The notes beneath the pieces are model-generated. The model was not told the DNA's origin. It did no database searches and saw nothing but the letters and a program-made list of their open reading frames with translations. Shown here piece by piece: positions 63,503 to 64,000 of a DNA stretch of 64,000 nt. Positions within the stretch are counted from its first letter, which is position 1. Every line of letters starts with the position of its first letter. Location of the stretch: contig NZ_KQ236743.1 of NCBI RefSeq assembly GCF_001185345.1, positions 1,141,263-1,205,262 on the forward strand, given 5' to 3'. The DNA is from Dorea sp. D27. Its GTDB lineage: Bacteria > Bacillota > Clostridia > Lachnospirales > Lachnospiraceae. A program made the translations under genes and the position numbers.

Positions 63503-64000
63503 TATGCACAGGCAGAAACATGAAAAATCAGCCTTGAAAATCTCACTGGCCGGCGGAACTGTCTTTGTCATACTGGAGTTTATCATGGCTGTGTACACAA
63601 GTTCACAGGCCGTACTTCTTGACGCACTTTACGACGGCGTGGAACTGCTTATGATATTCTTCTCTCTGTTCCTCGTGCCGCTGCTTTATAAGCCGTCAAG
63701 CGAAAAAAGGCCCTTCGGCTATATGCAGATAGAGTCTTTGTTCATGGCTGTAAAGGGCACCATCATGGCCTCGGTGACCGTAGGCCTGATTGTAAATAAT
63801 ATACAGATTATGCTGCACGGAGGACGCCATGTCAGCTTTTCTACCATCGCATATTTCGAACTGTTTGCCTCCGTCCTGAGCGTCGCTGTCATCGTCCTGC
63901 TGCGCCGTATGAACGCCAGGCTTTCTTCTCCGATTGTCAGCATGGAGATTCAGGAATGGAGGATTGATGCGGCTGCTTCGCTTGGAATGACATTTGCCTT
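63492..64000 (+). CDS. Cation diffusion facilitator transporter (truncated by the window)
   Basis: The first 169 residues are present; the gene runs off the right edge without a stop. It has a CDF-type N-terminus: membrane helices at about 17-37, 45-65, 85-105 and 120-138, the metal-site pattern LDALYDGVEL in helix 2 and KRPFGYMQIESL between helices 2 and 3. CDF proteins export Zn2+, Fe2+ or Mn2+ by proton exchange. AGGAG is 8 nt before the ATG at 63492, which overlaps the maf stop; a second ATG 12 nt later is possible. Confidence 0.85.
   Translation, partial: MSTDMHRQKHEKSALKISLAGGTVFVILEFIMAVYTSSQAVLLDALYDGVELLMIFFSLFLVPLLYKPSSEKRPFGYMQIESLFMAVKGTIMASVTVGLIVNNIQIMLHGGRHVSFSTIAYFELFASVLSVAVIVLLRRMNARLSSPIVSMEIQEWRIDAAASLGMTFA

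Overview
This 64-kb window looks like chromosomal core of an anaerobic, spore-forming Firmicute, most likely a gut Lachnospiraceae (Clostridium XIVa type). The grounds are strong AGGAGG-type ribosome binding sites, TTGACA/TATAAT promoters, RNase Y, ScpAB, a LexA box at recA, SpoIIM- and SpoVB-like genes, a very large acyl-CoA-dehydratase-activase-type protein, and the DegV, UPF0210 and ACT families. The genus is an inference; no rRNA is present.

Layout. 1-9.6 kb: mgtE and tmcAL diverge from overlapping promoters, followed by a leftward cluster polA-coaE-yycJ-ACT-UPF0210-degV. 9.7-14.1 kb is an accessory stretch: a membrane EAL phosphodiesterase with a degenerate GGDEF domain, a Vat/CatB-type acetyltransferase behind a 15-codon leader ORF, a collagen-like/phage-tail-like gene and tRNA-Leu(CAA). 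14.1-19.3 kb: lipoprotein, lysA with an overlapping TrmB-type regulator, pyk, and a rhomboid-like protein with a zinc ribbon. 19.5-23.7 kb: the 1413-residue activase-like gene. 23.8-28.8 kb: glycolytic cluster gap-pgk-tpiA-gpmI. 28.8-32.9 kb: Fe-S/tRNA-thiolation operon iscR-nifS-nifU-mnmA plus a PHP phosphoesterase. 33.0-36.4 kb: SpoVB-like flippase, a small AT-rich island with an iron-sulfur-flavoprotein-like gene between 23-bp inverted repeats, then spoIIM. 36.4-42.3 kb: NUDIX hydrolase, aminotransferase, and the full oxidative pentose phosphate operon pgl-gnd-zwf. 42.4-47.1 kb: a lantibiotic-immunity-type ABC transporter with its own two-component system and a 43-residue ORF. 47.2-57.1 kb: rny, recX, recA, a YbaK protein, LysR, a 29-residue membrane microprotein, D,D-carboxypeptidase, scpB, scpA, metallophosphoesterase, HAD phosphatase. 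57.2-64.0 kb: aminopeptidase P, a second D,D-carboxypeptidase between copies of a long palindrome, an ABC-class ATPase, a ProX-type deacylase, maf, and a truncated cation efflux gene.

Functional links: glycolysis (gap, pgk, tpiA, gpmI, pyk) and the oxidative pentose phosphate branch are nearly complete here. IscR-NifS-NifU supply sulfur and clusters, and MnmA uses the NifS sulfur for tRNA. No CRISPR array, insertion sequence transposase or complete prophage is visible. The least explained material is the palindromic repeats (12.1, 27.6, 35.6, 59.0 and 60.5 kb), the flavoprotein island, the operator-like palindromes over the pgl and activase promoters, and three very small ORFs. I did not find a clearly new multi-gene system. 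Promoter calls are by eye (hexamers and spacing) and none has been tested.
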